Assembly (NCBI RefSeq): GCF_933775445.1 | Contig: NC_065873.1 | Coordinates: forward strand, 22,630,001 to 22,694,000 | Length of the DNA: 64,000 nucleotides | Origin: Argentina anserina | Lineage: Eukaryota > Streptophyta > Magnoliopsida > Rosales > Rosaceae | Direction: 5' to 3' | Part shown: positions 11,113 through 29,445 of the stretch, piece by piece | Layout of the letters: every line of letters begins with the position of its first letter | How positions within the stretch are numbered: the stretch's first letter is position 1 | Program-made: the position numbers and the translations under genes | The notes under the pieces: model-generated | Database searches by the model: none | Told to the model about the DNA's origin: nothing | What the model saw: only the letters and a program-made list of their open reading frames with translations

Positions 11113-13399
11113 ACACTTTTTTTGGGGACACACAGTTCGATTGCTTGGATGCCATTATTACTTTATACTGGCAAGTTTTGTGTGCTTAGGAGTACTGTTT
11201 GTGTATGTTCATGCTACTGTTTCTCCTTAATAAACGTTAATGTGCCCCCGCTTCAGGAGATGGAAAAATCTGGTTGTGAGGAATTCAGTCCTAAATACTT
11301 GGCGGAGACGTTGAAAACACAAGGTAATTAAAGCTCATATGTGCCTTTTGTTAGGTCCGCAGTCTGCAGCCTCTGAACTATTCACAATGTCAAATTTAGC
11401 TGGAGTGACCTTAATATAATTCATTTATATGATCTCTCCTTCTCCACTTTCTCTCTGCTACAATGTCATTCCAATTTATATCGTTGTGAAAGACAAATAA
11501 GCATCCCATTTGAATAATTCTTGACTCCTGTTTAGTGTTACTGATGAGAAAGGTATTGTTCACTAGCTTCAGTCTCACTGGATCAATAAATATGACCATC
11601 TTCATTCTAATAAATATTTGCAGAGGCTAATCATGCTATTTATTTTTGTTAGGTAACAAGGCCATGCAATCAAAGCTGTATACCAAGGCCATCGAGTTGT
11701 ATGACTGTGCTATTGCACTTTGTGAAAATAATGCTGTTTACCGCTGTAACAGGTGCACAACCATCTTATCCTGAAACTTTTTATCCTACTATCTATTCAT
11801 TAACAACTTTCCTTTTCTTGATTTTCTGGAGCCAGAAAGTTTAAATTTTAATGTGATAAAATGACAGAGTTGCGACCTAGGAAAATCCTCTGTATATTCA
11901 GATTATATACCTTAGCATGCTACTGCAGCTAGAGTCTTGATAGAAGTTTGATAGCGAAAGGCCAATTTTCCTCCTTTTTTATTTTGTGGTTTGCATATTT
12001 AAATTCTTCAAAAGGAATTGTAATACAAAGAAATGTATGATAATGAGGACAATTCAGGAGAAGTTTTACAGTTATTGTGAAAATTGGTGTTACTTTAGTC
12101 AGCACTAGAAAGTTGAGTCATTGTTTTGCTCTGTTATTGCTTTTTAAAAATGCAAGTTAATCAAATATCTGGTGTACAACCTCAGGGCTGCTGCTTACAC
12201 TCAGATACACAAGTATTCTGAAGCAGTCAGAGATTGCCTTAGATCTATAGAGATTGACCCAAACTATAGCAAGGCATATAGTCGTCTGGGATTAGCTTAT
12301 TATGCAATAGGGAACTACCGTGAGGCTATTGATAAGGGATTTAAGAAAGGTTAGTTCTCTTGAGCACCATCTAATTGCCAAGTTTATATACTCTTATTGA
12401 AAGTGGGAAGTAATTGTCTATCAGAAGAAGGTGGTAGTAATCATATTCATATACGTAACTAGGAATTTTCTGCTGCAGCCTTGCAATTGGATCCAAATAA
12501 TGAAGCTGTCAAAGAAAATATTCGGGTTGGTAACTTGTGTAATTCCTCCTTTCTGTAGTTTTTGCAACTCCTTCTTTGACTGCTTTTTATTATTCTGAAA
12601 CCAATAGGTGGCTGAGCTGAAATTGATAGAGCAGCAACAACGGTCAGGATCGCATCAGGTAATGCATTAACCTAACAGAGTTAAACAGATAGGTCCATAA
12701 AACTTTGTTAGGTTGCGAAAGAAGGATATCGTTTTTTATTGGGAAATTTAATGTCTGATTTCTGATTCAGAACAAACTAATAAAAGGAAAAAATAGGCCA
12801 TCTTGTACTTAAAAGATGTTTTATTTATGTAATAATTCAATACAATTGCTGTACTTTGCCGCGTTTTCGAACTCTGAAGACAGTGTTAGGTTAACCGCTA
12901 CAGTCCACTTATCCCCTACCAACATTAAGTATGACTATTAACACTTGAGGGAGGTTGTACGTTATAATGTGTTATCTGGTGATGTTGTGCTCTGCAAAGA
13001 TTTCCTTTCTTACTGCAAGTAACAGTTTCCTGTCTTATCTACCTATTTCAGAACTCAAGGTCATTTTCCTTCAGTAGCAGCCAGGGTGCATCATCTCCAT
13101 TTGGTTCTATGCCATTCAATACAGGTTCTGGTTCTGCTGATTTTGCAAATATGTTCATGAACATGGCTGCCAATGCATACCAAGGACAGCATTCTCAAGA
13201 TAGCCCAGGTGGTGACCATAGCAGCAATGGTAATGGAGTTGATGAACCAGAAATAAGGGTTGACAGCATGAATGTTAATTTGGGAGAATTGCCCGCAGAG
13301 CTGTCTGGAGCTTTACAATCTGTGATGCAAATGTTTTCTGGGGCAGCAACCAACGGAAATGGGCGGGACACTCCAAATGAAGGACCAAGACCAAACTAA
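8849..13399 (+). CDS. SGTA: small glutamine-rich TPR co-chaperone (SGT/SGTA type; Arabidopsis TPR8-like)
   Basis: Ten exons: 8849-8924, 9075-9340, 10047-10080, 10886-11022, 11257-11323, 11653-11752, 12186-12349, 12479-12525, 12608-12658, 13052-13399, giving 429 residues in frame. The N-terminus (LSRRLVRSFLDFLNSVEPG, ~10-32) matches the SGTA dimerisation domain. Three TPR repeats span ~192-300 (GNKAMQSKLYTKAIELYDCAIALC; NRAAAYTQIHKYSEAVRDC; AYSRLGLAYYAIGNYREAIDKG), with the Asn/Arg clamp residues used for Hsp70/Hsp90 tails. A Met/Ser/Gly-rich tail (MFMNMAANAYQG) follows, like the hydrophobic-substrate region of SGT2. In animals and yeast the family hands tail-anchored proteins to the GET pathway in the cytosol; plant copies are less studied. 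The small exon 3 and the donor at 9341 are the least certain. Intron 4 carries a long (CT)n(AC)n tract. Confidence 0.9.
9882..9916. repeat. (AT)n microsatellite in SGT intron 2
   Basis: About 17 AT dinucleotides in a row within intron 2 of the SGT-like gene. Length is likely polymorphic. Confidence 0.9.
11027..11111. repeat. compound (CT)n(AC)n microsatellite in SGT intron 4
   Basis: About 13 CT units run directly into about 30 AC/CA units, starting a few bases after the exon 4 donor at 11023. Open frames through it are artefacts of the repeat. Its position so close to a 5' splice site could affect splicing if its length varies. Confidence 0.95.
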
Positions 13400-14655
13400 G
13401 TTTATGAAAACATGAAACTCTTTAGGAACTCTACACATTCTCACCACCACTGTGCATTCTAGTAGGTGGTTTTCCGTCTTCAGTGAGAAGTTTCTTTCAG
13501 TTGTATACACAGGCATCAACATAGGAATCCGGAAAGGGAGTGAAGTTCATAGCTAACTCTATATATTAGACTCGGTTATCTATCTATGAAAAGTAATTTG
13601 GTAGGATATTTCGCCCTGTTTTCTGTTATTTTAGATTGATCGGCCGTGACCAACTAGCTTTTTGTAAAGTTGAAGACCCTTCAAGTTGGCGTAAACATGA
13701 TGTTCACATCAAACTGTCTATCAAATCACTAGCTTAAACTTGATTGCTTCCTTGAGAATTGCTACACTAATCTCAACTCAAAGTCTCAACGTAGGCATAC
13801 CAACCTCTACCTTTTAGAACTTTGGTGGCCTAATCTCCTAGCTTGTCCTCAAAAGGTAAACTTGAATGTTCTGGATTTGGTTGAAGACACAAAAGCAAAG
13901 ACCAGTAATATTGGGCCCATATTAGCCAAACCCGCGCCTTAAATTTGAGAGCTTTGTGAGGAAAACAAAACCAAAAAACAAAAAAGCCAAAAAGAAACAG
14001 AAGAGAAGCCAACCACTTGGTCAGTTTCTCAGTCAGTCTCTGAGTCTCCAACTCTTCTCTTCCTCGATCTCTCCGCTCTCTCAAACTCTTCTTCTAGATT
14101 CTCCCTGCAACCCCCATTAAAACGCATCGTTTTGATCTCCTTCAAATTTCACATCATCGTTTCATTCCTCAATTCATCTCATTATCATCCTCCCAATGCT
14201 GCTGAGCTGAATCTGCTTTGCTTCATCAAAAGGTAATCCCATTACCATAAAGCTTCAATTTTTTTTGGTTTTCTGGGTTTCTTTTAGAGATTCTGGTACT
14301 CTGCAATATGAGTTCATGTGACAGCTCAGCTTTGTCATGCTTGCTTGCACCGAAAGAATGAAAATTGCAACGAAAATAAAATAAAAATGTCACCTTTGAT
14401 GTGTTTCAATGTTGATTAGGTCGTAGATAACATGCAGTAATGTATCATTCAGTTTTGACTAATAATAAATAAAAACGCAAAATATGCAAAGATTGAATTG
14501 GCCTCTTTACTTGGAGAATGGTATCAAAGATTTTATGAGAGTGACAATTATTATATTATTATGTTGGATGAGTGATTGGAGTGGTTGATGAAGTGATTGA
14601 ATTTTCAGGATTGGATTTAAGGACATTGTGTTTGGGAGGATAGAGCAGTTGAAAG
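13400..14655. other. SGT 3' flank and LACS9 promoter/5' UTR
   Basis: No further gene seen. A C/T-rich stretch at ~14035-14235 ('tctccaactcttctcttcctcgatctctc') ends at a likely 5' splice site ('aaaggtaatcccatt', ~14230), and 'gaattttcag' at ~14600-14609 is a matching acceptor. LACS9 therefore probably has a 5' UTR intron of about 0.4 kb. Confidence 0.55.
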
Positions 14656-19479
<4,824 letters not shown>

Positions 19480-21378
19480 TGATTCTTCACCAAAAATGGG
19501 CTTCTTTGGTGTGCAAAATCTTCATGACCCTGCTAGATGGAACCTATCTGTCCTTCAATTTTGCCTTTCTAGATGTAATGCAAGCCAAGGATTAGTGTTT
19601 GGAAAAAGTGAGAGAGAAGAAAGCATTCCTAGAGTTTTTTATAGTAGTACCTTACTCCAAAGTCCAAACAATAAAATTAGTAGTTGTTCCAATTACATTA
19701 GCTACTCAGAGCAAAATGGTTAGCGTTTTGAACTGGTATTGAGAATTCGTTGATTTACATATTGAACTCCACAGCCTCCAAAGATTGTTCAATTTTGGGA
19801 TTGTATCAGAACGACCGGAAATTGCATATACTTAATTAATTTTCCTCTGAAGAATGGGATCTTGTTCCAGCAAAATCTCCATGAATGTTGGTAAGTGATG
19901 TTGAGATTCGAATATACTACTCAGCAATGATAGCCAAAGAAGGGAGGGAGAGTTGTGATTTGTGAATCAAACTCTGGTCCACTGTCCATGATAATATAGG
20001 TTCAGGCAACCTAACTAGACCGGAAGCATAGCCATCCCCATGTTCCCTGTGGTTTGCTTGTTTCCATCACCTTTTCTAACCTTTCTCTTTATCATCTTCT
20101 ACTGCATATTGGATCTCAGTGTCACTTCCCTTTTCCTATCATTCCTTTTACATGTCTTCTCCCACTAACTTGTGTTCTTAAATTATTGCATTGCCGCAAT
20201 CTAGTCGGATTTTAATTGATCTTCGATTTGCTTATTTTCTTTGTTTTAGCCATTCTTTAAGCCAAAATGACCGTCGTAGAACGAAGAAGTAAAGCATTCA
20301 ACATTAGTCTACTAACCATAAGAATGAAATCATTCATATTTTTGGTCGATAGAATGATTTATTGTTGAATCAATAATCTCTTCTTCTTCTTTTTAACGAG
20401 TTGAAGACTTCTACTCGATTTCAGACACTAGTTACGAATATTCCTAACATTAGTGGGAGATTGAAGATCAATTAATGACAGGCATACCTCATAATTTGCA
20501 AGAAATCCAAAATGTAACCTTTTGGAGATTCAGAGTACAATACAAAGAAATGTCTCCAAACTTTTGAAAAGGACGAAAAAGAACATTATTTGCTTTCACA
20601 ATTTTGATGAAAATTTTCTTATATTCCAAGGATTTTGCAACATCTAGGCCTTAGCTAGATATGCTAGTGTGACACAGTTGTTGTATTTAAACTTATCTTC
20701 TTGGACAAAGCTAAGAACCACAAATTACAAGACACATACAGAGAGCACTCAATAAAACGGCCTCATGTGGCCTGTGTGAGTTCATGCACTCTTCTAATAA
20801 GTCCTAAACAGCTTACTTTGCAATCTCTCTATGCTTTAGCTTCTAGTGCCCCTGCTGCAAAAACAAGTGGAAGTCGCTTTTCTTGACTTGAATCCCACAT
20901 GCATGGCCTTTTGAGTTTGGATAACTCCACCTCCGCTATGCCTAGGATGGATCGGGATTGGTTTAATTCTTTTAATCGAGATCATACGGTCTCTTTTAAG
21001 ACTCCTGATTCATAATCCGTGTTTGGAGATCATTCAGAATGTTTAATTTTATACGACTATATGGTATAGTCGTATAGATTAAATTTTAACTCCTTCAATG
21101 TCTTCGGAATTAGAACCTAGGCATGGACTCCACACCGAGGTTCTCACCAATTCGACCATCGGTTTTATTTTAACCAGTTTGGTTTGGTTTGTCAAATCAT
21201 AACCAAAATAATGAGCAAACTTTAGAGAAGTACAATATGTTTATGTGTAGTCATACTCGAATTGACAGCGTGGGGTTGTTTTCATTATTTTATTTTTTCC
21301 TCCTTCTATGGAACGGCAGAATTGTTTATGCTGCCCGTGCTAGACGCCAGAAAAAATCTAAAATAATTAAGATTATAT
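19480..21378. other. gene-free region downstream of LACS9
   Basis: The first ~200 bases are probably the LACS9 3' UTR. The rest is AT-rich with no convincing frame; a 61-codon frame at 20701-20886 shows no recognisable features. Confidence 0.4.
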
Positions 21379-21570
21379 TGTAGGAGAATTACTCTTAGTA
21401 ATTTTTCAGTGTATCTTGTTCTAATTAATATATGTTAGTCTAGATTAAGAATGATATATAATCACTGAATCTACAAGATAGTCAATGTAATACATATATA
21501 AAAACCTTCATTATCAATGAATAAATATGATGATTCTCCGTATTTAATGCGTATTGCATTTTTTGTAACA
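21379..21570 (+). repeat. 5' LTR of the copia element
   Basis: 192 bp, TG...CA ends (TGTAGG...GTAACA), containing a TATA-like 'atatataaaaacc' and followed by the candidate primer-binding site at 21571-21583. Confidence 0.85.
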
Positions 21571-24500
21571 TGTTATCAGCACGTAGTTCTAGTCATGTGC
21601 TTGATAGCCAAGAACCCTAATTTCTAAAGAAACTGGGCACCCCATCTCCATCTCAGATCTGCCTTGATTGGACCTCCCATCCCAGATCGCGTTTTCCTTC
21701 TCGTCGACGACCCGTTGCAATGTCGCTCTTGTGCGGCCTAGATCGGCAACAGAACCCCTCGACGAAGCCGTGCGCTCCTTGCCCAGACCGACGTCAGTCC
21801 TCGGAGGCTTCGACATCCAAGCATCGAAGCCTCCGCCGCCAAGGCCAAATCGACCCGACTACCGCAATGATTCACGCCACCCCAAGGTTGGGGCCTCAGC
21901 TTTGTTCTGGGTTTCGACCCGGATGTGTTCTGACCCAAATTCTGGCGTCTTTTGATCAAGACCGATGCGATTACGGCGAATTCGCTTAGCCAGACCTCCA
22001 ACGCTCGCAGACGCAACAACAATTCCGACTGCCTCGGTTGAAAGGAGAGAATTTACCTTTCTGGTAAACAGTGAAAGAGACATAACTGTAATTTTCTTTA
22101 TCTCTGGTTAAAAATCTTTTACCTGATGATAAAATAGATTATTACTACCGTAATTCTTCATTTAGTTTTATTGTTTATCTATGTGATGAATTTAAATTAA
22201 CCAATGTTTTCATTGTGGTGAAATTTATCACATTACGATACAAAATCGAATGAGAGTCACTGCGCATTTGTGGATTCAGGCATGACTATGGAATTAAGCA
22301 AGAGCAATTATTATGTTATTTATCTGGCAAACAACTAAGTATGTTTTTAATTAACGTTGTTACTTTCATGAAAATTTAAATTCCTTTACATTTTGTCTTT
22401 CATTGGGGACTGTCAACCTCTCTTTCCTTTTCAACCCGATTCTTTCGCTTCTCGGGTGGTATACATGGATATGATTCCCCTAGTACCGAGTTTTAGCAGG
22501 GGTTAGGAGTGTCGTTGTTACCATCCGTAGGCATTGTGTGTAGGTACAATGTTTGAAAAAATGGGACAAACATCGGTTTGCGATGGACATTGTCACTTAT
22601 ACCATTGGTTTGTGACGAAAATTGTCACTTATACCATTGTGACGGAATTTTTCACGGTTTATTGAATTGAGTTACCATATTTTGGGACTTGACCTATAAT
22701 TCAGTACTTGGAAGTTGTATCGGACATTGATACATAATGAATCTTCCCTCTTAATGATCACAACATGCCTCTGAAATTTGACATTTTCATGTTGGATGTG
22801 TTTATGCACCTAGTCCAGATTAATTTATTTTGGTGCAACATCGTTTCATTAAAAGACATAAACATTATGGTCAAAATATACAAGAGTGAGATATGAGAAG
22901 TTCTTGAAATAAGACATTCATTATATGGAAGACCATGAGAATATTTTCTCACTATTACAGATTTTTAAAACAATTATACATTGCGGTTATTAAAAGAAAA
23001 TAATGAAGCATAAATGTATCAGTTAATAGTCTGCATGACTATAAATCCGTTCCCAAGTTTTTGTGAATGTATTCACCGCTCAAGTGTGACTATAGTTACT
23101 TAGTCATTACAATTTTAAATTGGTTCATGGTCAAGATCTCAATCTAATTGTTGGCTATAAAATTCTCATGTAGTTCAAGTAAACGAACATACGAGAATGT
23201 CTCGATGCATTTATGGTTTCATTACCAAAAGTAATGTGTTAATGCAATGTAACGCATTACATACTACATGACACTACCTACATAAGTCCACAGTTTTAAT
23301 TGTGGCATAAGTCTGACTTACATGATCTTTGTGTGACGCAATGCACACTTATATGATCTTTGATGTTGTAATTATACATCTATTTCAGTTCTCCATAATC
23401 TTTGTCTGATTAGGTCATCATCTATTGATTTTTTATCAACACTTTGTAAACTAGCATTGCAAAACACTGAAGGACTCCGAGCCATGAGCATTTGCTCTCA
23501 GCTTTATTTCGAACATACAATGCTTGTTGTAGCATATTTATGCCTCATTGGCATGATGAAGCCTTGATTGATGTCTTGTTATGACATGTTTCCACCTTGT
23601 TTTGGTGATGATTTGTAATGTTACTCGCCATGTAATGCACTATATATTCCACCGTTTCAAAATATGGTGATGTTTTCACAAAGTTCGAATTGAACTAACT
23701 CTCGTACAAGATTAGGGGAGTGACAAACTATAACAGGTTCCCGAGCTACGACCTTAACATTATCTCCAAGATATTCCATCCGCCGCCCGGTTTTACCCCT
23801 AATGACATCAAAAATTGGCCAAACTCTTGTCTCGGCCCCCTAGGCATCTTGCAGCCCCAACTGTGAGACCCCCTGCGAGGCCCCCATACAGCCCCTTGCG
23901 CGGCCTCCTCACGAACTCTTAGCCATTTTGGCTCTATTTTGTTTTACGCCAGCAATCCTTTTTGGGTATGTCTAGACTACACCAATCCTTGTACTTGGAT
24001 CTATGGTGTATATGCATGATATTTGCATGTCAAAATCACTTGTGAATGATGTTTGAGGGTCTAAAACCCTTAAGTAACGTTAAGCGGCCATTCAGGATTA
24101 TATCAATACACTGCCAAGTTTTATATTGTGATATTTATATGTCTTGACCTAAGACTACTTGTCTCTATATTCTTATTTATGAATATGTTAAAGAGACGTT
24201 GAATGCATATCTAAATGAAAGCTATTAATATATTTAGTTTTAATCCATTGTGACTATGATGACGAAATCATCACATATAGAATCAAGAGCGGTTTAGGTG
24301 TTCAAGTTTAAATGTCTTACGACATTATGATTCAAGTCACATGTTTTTATGCATCAAGACAACAATTGAACCTCTGAAATGGTTTTTGTCATATTAGTTG
24401 TCTATGTTGTTGACTTAACAACGAAACCATAAATAAAATTGGTGAGACGATAAGCTACTTGAAAGCAATGCATATGCCAACATGTATCACCTACAAACTC

Positions 24501-27500
24501 ATTGTAAAAGAGTTCTTATGTATCGCTTCTAATGATGTAACGTATCTCATGAGTCGAAATAATGTGAATTGTATTGTTTCACGATACTATGATTCAGATA
24601 ATGAATCGATGACTCGTTTAGGATATTATTTTGAGCAAAGATGTTATACGAATCAATAAAATTCCTCTAAATTAATAGAGATGTAATCTATGCGTCAACA
24701 AGTGATATACGTTAACAAGTGCATAAGCACCCTCTATGATCATTCATTGACTATACTCAATCTCAAAGCCTATTCTTTAGCAAAATTTAGGAGTGTCATA
24801 TACCCTTCTACGCTAAGGAGAATGTGACATAAGATGGAAGCCAAAATTCGCTTATCATGATTCCTTTTGAGGATAAAATATATTATGGTGATACATATAT
24901 CATGGTTAAACTCAAACTATAACACTTAGATGTTATGGAGCACCCAAAACAATGACAAAAGTTGAAAAAGCCTAAATTTTCAGGATTTATAGATTGCGGA
25001 CTTATCATTGTGATGACCGGTTCAGGTGGGCTATTTGGGTGCTACTTATGTCTACTGATTCCTTACATCCAAGGCTACCTACTAACAAAATTTGAGCCCA
25101 TTTGGAGACCTGGAACATGGTGAAGTGCTCGACACAAGTGGTCACTGACCTCCGGTGAGTGTTCCGGCCAGTTTGGTGCCTTTCCGACTGGTTCCTGAAG
25201 TGAGACCGGTGGCATTGGATTCTTAATACCCATGTTTACTTGATCCTAATATTTCGTAGTATTCGGGGTTCAGAAAGTCAGTGAACCATTCAAGGAAGTG
25301 TAAAATAGATGTTCAGTATTGGTTTTTGATGTGCCTAGGCTTCTAACGAACCAACAATTCGAACGATAAGCTACGACTTGTAGTGTGTCTTGTTTGACGG
25401 TATCCATCTATACCACCATTATTGACGCTACGATTGTAACGATTTGCATGTTAGTGTTTTAAGTCTAACTATATGCATGTTTGTTAACGGATTATGTTAA
25501 CGGTTTATCGTCCACATATTTTATGTGTCAAATTACGCCTCCACAAATGTATAATGATAGGTTATTTGATGTTGAATTTTGTCTTTGAATAAGACATGAA
25601 CTTCTACCTATGTCCACTTATATAAAGACTTTAACAAGCGATCTCGTTTAGTCACTTTTGATGAGCCAGTCTCCCCATCATTAGATGGAGAGAAGAACAC
25701 GTTTGTTTAAAGTTCAACGACTTAGTTTTGTCGTGGTTTGTCCCACTGTGCCTCATCATGTTCCTAATAGTCTTATAAATGGAAGTGACTAGATTAGAGA
25801 TGCATGCTGTAACTATGATTGTAAGGATTGATGTCCGAGAAATGGACATGTAGTCACTCTTTGTTGGTGACGTGGTGACTCCACAAATGTGGTAGATGGT
25901 GTCACTAGGCCGTGGCTCTTACGAAAGTGTAGAGAGACCACTTGGTTCGATAATACTTGTTGAATGCGAGTTATGGCACAACTTGATCTATGATTACTGA
26001 TACTTACTCGTCTGTTTTCTTGGATGATGGTTATCATTGGGGGACGCCTCAATGTCAATACTAATCCAAATGAGAGATCTCGAAGAATGACGATGTTGAA
26101 TGAGTTTGATGTCGAACTATACATACTATGTTGAAGTAAAATTCAACATTGTAGATTGGCCTATATAGAAAGTGTTATCCGACAATAATTGATGGTGATG
26201 ATCGACCTATGTCGCCGCCACTGCCTCTTGGAAAGCCGTAGGATCCAGTTTTAACAAAGAGATATGTCATTGGTCAGGTAATGCTAACACTGCAATTGTA
26301 AATCTTATATGTTATACCTTTGTTAGGCGAAGTGAGAAAGAGAATAGTTTAGACTCACCTTATGGCGCAACTCTCTAGCAAAACGCCCTAGAATCAAATA
26401 TGAGACGGCTTGTTCTCATAATACCTTGTTAGTTAGATGGTTTCCAAAACAACTGAGTTTACAGCTTGTGGTCACATATCATCTCTGTTAGGGCTAAGTT
26501 AAGAGATCTAGATAAAGATCCTAAGTGGATTGGTTTTCACCTAATTCAAGTGCCTCCAGAACACGGAGTGTAATGGACTCTTGATGAACTAAGAGCCAAA
26601 TGCTGCTTTCCGAATCTCCTTGCTCATAACTCAGGGATCACCACCCTGACAATGTAGGAGAATTCATTTCGAAAACTTTTTATTGCATAGCCGGGATTGG
26701 ACATCCCCGTAACCCCCATGTTCATTCTGCATGAATGGATGAGCATGAGCGACAATTAAGCAGTTAAAGCTTATAGCTAGGGCCCTCATTACACATAAGT
26801 AATTTACCCATAACTGTCTGGAGATATGCAATATTGCATGCAACTATACTTAGAATAAAATGATTTTGAGAATATTAGGTCTCGAAAGTGATGACCGTTA
26901 TTGATGATATTGTTCATTGGTTGGCTAAAGGCAACAAAGACATTAAACTAATATCTACAAGTATTCCATAAATCAGTCGAAGTGATAAAATACGTGTTTC
27001 CGCCATATGAGCGATGATAAGTCTTACGAGATGAAACTCTATACAATTAAGTACAATATGTATATGCATGTACTTGTTCTAATATACATGACTCGACACA
27101 TCATTCGGTTTAAACTCATAAGGCCAAGATGATGGCTGAGTGCGTCTACACACATGTCAATACTTGATCACACCATGTTTATGACATCAAATCCTAAATC
27201 CCGACAAAAAAGACACTTTAATGAAGCGATGTCAGAATCTGTCCAGATTCGTATGTCAACTTCCATGTGACCTATATGGCAGCTCACTTGTTGGAAAATA
27301 GTGAATTTAATACCATTGGAAAGCTCTATGTGTCTAATTTCTAGGAACATCAACCATTTGAGCATATATTGAGTGAGTTATAGCTGTTTTAGTAAAATAA
27401 GATGAATATGTCCGGAAACTGCAGCTGAGTCAACTTTGACGAAGCTTTGTGATCAGCTCAGAATGAGCTAGATTGTTAACCATATATCATTGGAAAGCCA

Positions 27501-27992
27501 CGGGTGTTTCCAGAAATTTTTACGGTTCATCCATATCTATTGTAACGAAGAAATCATAACTGTTTAAGTGCATGAAGGTCATACCACGCGTGAATATGTT
27601 TTTCATTGTAAACTCTTATTTTGAGTTGTTATGCAATTCTCTTTATTTGATCCATGTACGGATAAATGTATATGTCTGATTTAAGAATGTTTGGCGAGAT
27701 TTGATATTCAAATTATTGACTCATTGCTACTTTTGAAGAATGTGAAGAGCGTTCGTATATGCTATGTATTTAACTCCGAGATTGAGTTACCAATCAGAGG
27801 GAGTTGTTTTGCAGATTTCAAGTGGAGTCTATACCACATGTTATCTTCAACTGTAGTTGGTGTGTTGTGCTCCTTTTCCTTTCGACCAAATTTTTTATTT
27901 TACCCAAAAGGTTTTTGTTTTACTTGGCAAGGTTTTACCGAGGCAACGGTTATGCACCATGACACATAGGATCACGATACAAGGAGGAGTGT

Positions 27993-28185
27993 TGTAGGAG
28001 AATTATTTTCTGTAATCTTCCGGTGTATCTTGTCCTAATTAGTATATGTTAGTATAGATAATGAATGATATATAATCCATGAATCTACATGATACTCAAT
28101 GTAATGCCTATATAAAGACATCTCTTATCAATGAATAAATATGATATTTCTCCTCATTTGATGCGTATTGCATTCTTCTGTAATA
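27993..28185 (+). repeat. 3' LTR of the copia element
   Basis: 193 bp, aligned end to end with the 5' LTR. The terminal CA has mutated (GTAATA instead of GTAACA). The purine tract at 27981-27990 abuts it. Confidence 0.85.
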
Positions 28186-29445
28186 GATCTGATAATATGA
28201 TAATAGAAGCAGCCAATCTATTCAAGCTTATTGGTTCAAATCACAAGAGGGTTTACTTCACTTTCAGAAACTTCTCGGTCCAAAGTAGTTAAAGACTTGA
28301 AGGGATTTATATCATTTTGAAAGTCGAAGTACTGACTTCATGATTAAAACAGGTAATTGAGTTCAGATTAGTTCACTATTGGACAAAGAATGTCCTAATT
28401 GCTTTTAGCAAGACATTTTAATACCGTAAGATATAAGCTCATAATAAATATTTATGAAATATTGTCATTCATTTGATTTCTTACATCAAGTTACTCGCCT
28501 TTGTAATTTATTAAGATTTTGCATTGAGGAGACGATGTATTTAATGATTCGATTTGACACCAAGGAATGAAATCAATTATTCGATAGCAAATGCTTTCAT
28601 TATCCACTAACTTAATTATCTGTTCTGTCATCGAAAAAATGACAAGCTAAACTATATTTAGAACCTTCTCCCCTTATTTTGTCAATGAAGCTTCATGCAT
28701 GTGTTGAGAAAACACGGCTATATATACTACTTTTCACGGCTAGCGGTTTGACTCTTCCACCTTTGGAATGAGCCAAGAGTGACTAAAACCAAGTACTGCA
28801 CTTAGTGATATTACCCTTAAGTCACTGATAGAAATCAATGGAAAAATAAATAAAAATTACCCGGCTTGGCTGGTCAGCCATAAGTTGGAGCTAACCACAA
28901 CTTATCAGTGTCTGCTTGAATCACCACCCCGTTTTGTGTTCTTTAAGCGGTAGACATAATATGTCTAAATAACATATTATGTCGTTAATTGATCATCTTT
29001 GGTTGATTAGCCAAGATAACCAAACACTTCCTTACTTAGTTAGGATAGTTGAGTATCCCTAATAATCTACTTCTCAGTAAACACATCAGGAAGTTAATAC
29101 ACAATAAAAAGTAATGATTCCCCTTAGTAAATCCTTAACTTAGTTGTGTTCAACTCTTGAATCTAGAAGTTATACATTGAAGCAGAACTACCTTATTATT
29201 TACTCAATGATTTATTCAGTAAATCATAATATATTTACTTAATTATGTTGAAAATCTCATAATAATATCAATTCCTCTAAATTGATCTTGTGGTGGGCCC
29301 ACCTCATGATTCCCCTGGTTGATCAAAACTATAAATGTCTCCACCATATTCCACACCATGTGTTTTCCTCCAAACCCATCTCCCACTCTCCCCCATAATA
29401 TATTTTCTTCTTCTTCTTCTTCTCACTCTTCTCCAGTTCTCAACC
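28186..29445. other. promoter and intergenic region of the DUF740-like gene
   Basis: No gene seen. The last ~50 bases carry a (TTC)n tract at ~29405-29423, typical of plant 5' UTRs. Confidence 0.45.

Larger units (their letters stand above)
21379..28185 (+). mobile_element. old, decayed Ty1/copia LTR retrotransposon
   Basis: Two ~192-bp direct repeats flank the element: 5' LTR 21379-21570 and 3' LTR 27993-28185. Both start TGTAGGAGAATTA and share TTATCAATGAATAAATATGAT and ATGCGTATTGCATT. A purine-rich tract (aaggaggag) lies just before the 3' LTR, and a candidate primer-binding site (TGTTATCAGCACG) follows the 5' LTR. Inside, remnants of copia integrase are readable with stops and frameshifts: DNVGEFISKTF at 26648-26680, then VHS...NG-like and TVWRYAILHAT-like segments to ~26860. 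No long frame survives. The LTRs differ at roughly 15% of positions by eye, so the insertion is old. I could not find a clear 5-bp target-site duplication. Other open frames across this interval are noise. Confidence 0.88.

Noticed and set aside
10879..11331. 150-codon frame spanning SGT exons 4-5
   Set aside because: It only exists because the frame stays open through the intronic (CT)n(AC)n repeat; the real exons end at 11022 and restart at 11257.
21668..22083. Overlapping GC-rich open frames on both strands
   Set aside because: They lie in the leader of the decayed copia element just after the 5' LTR, with no protein similarity.
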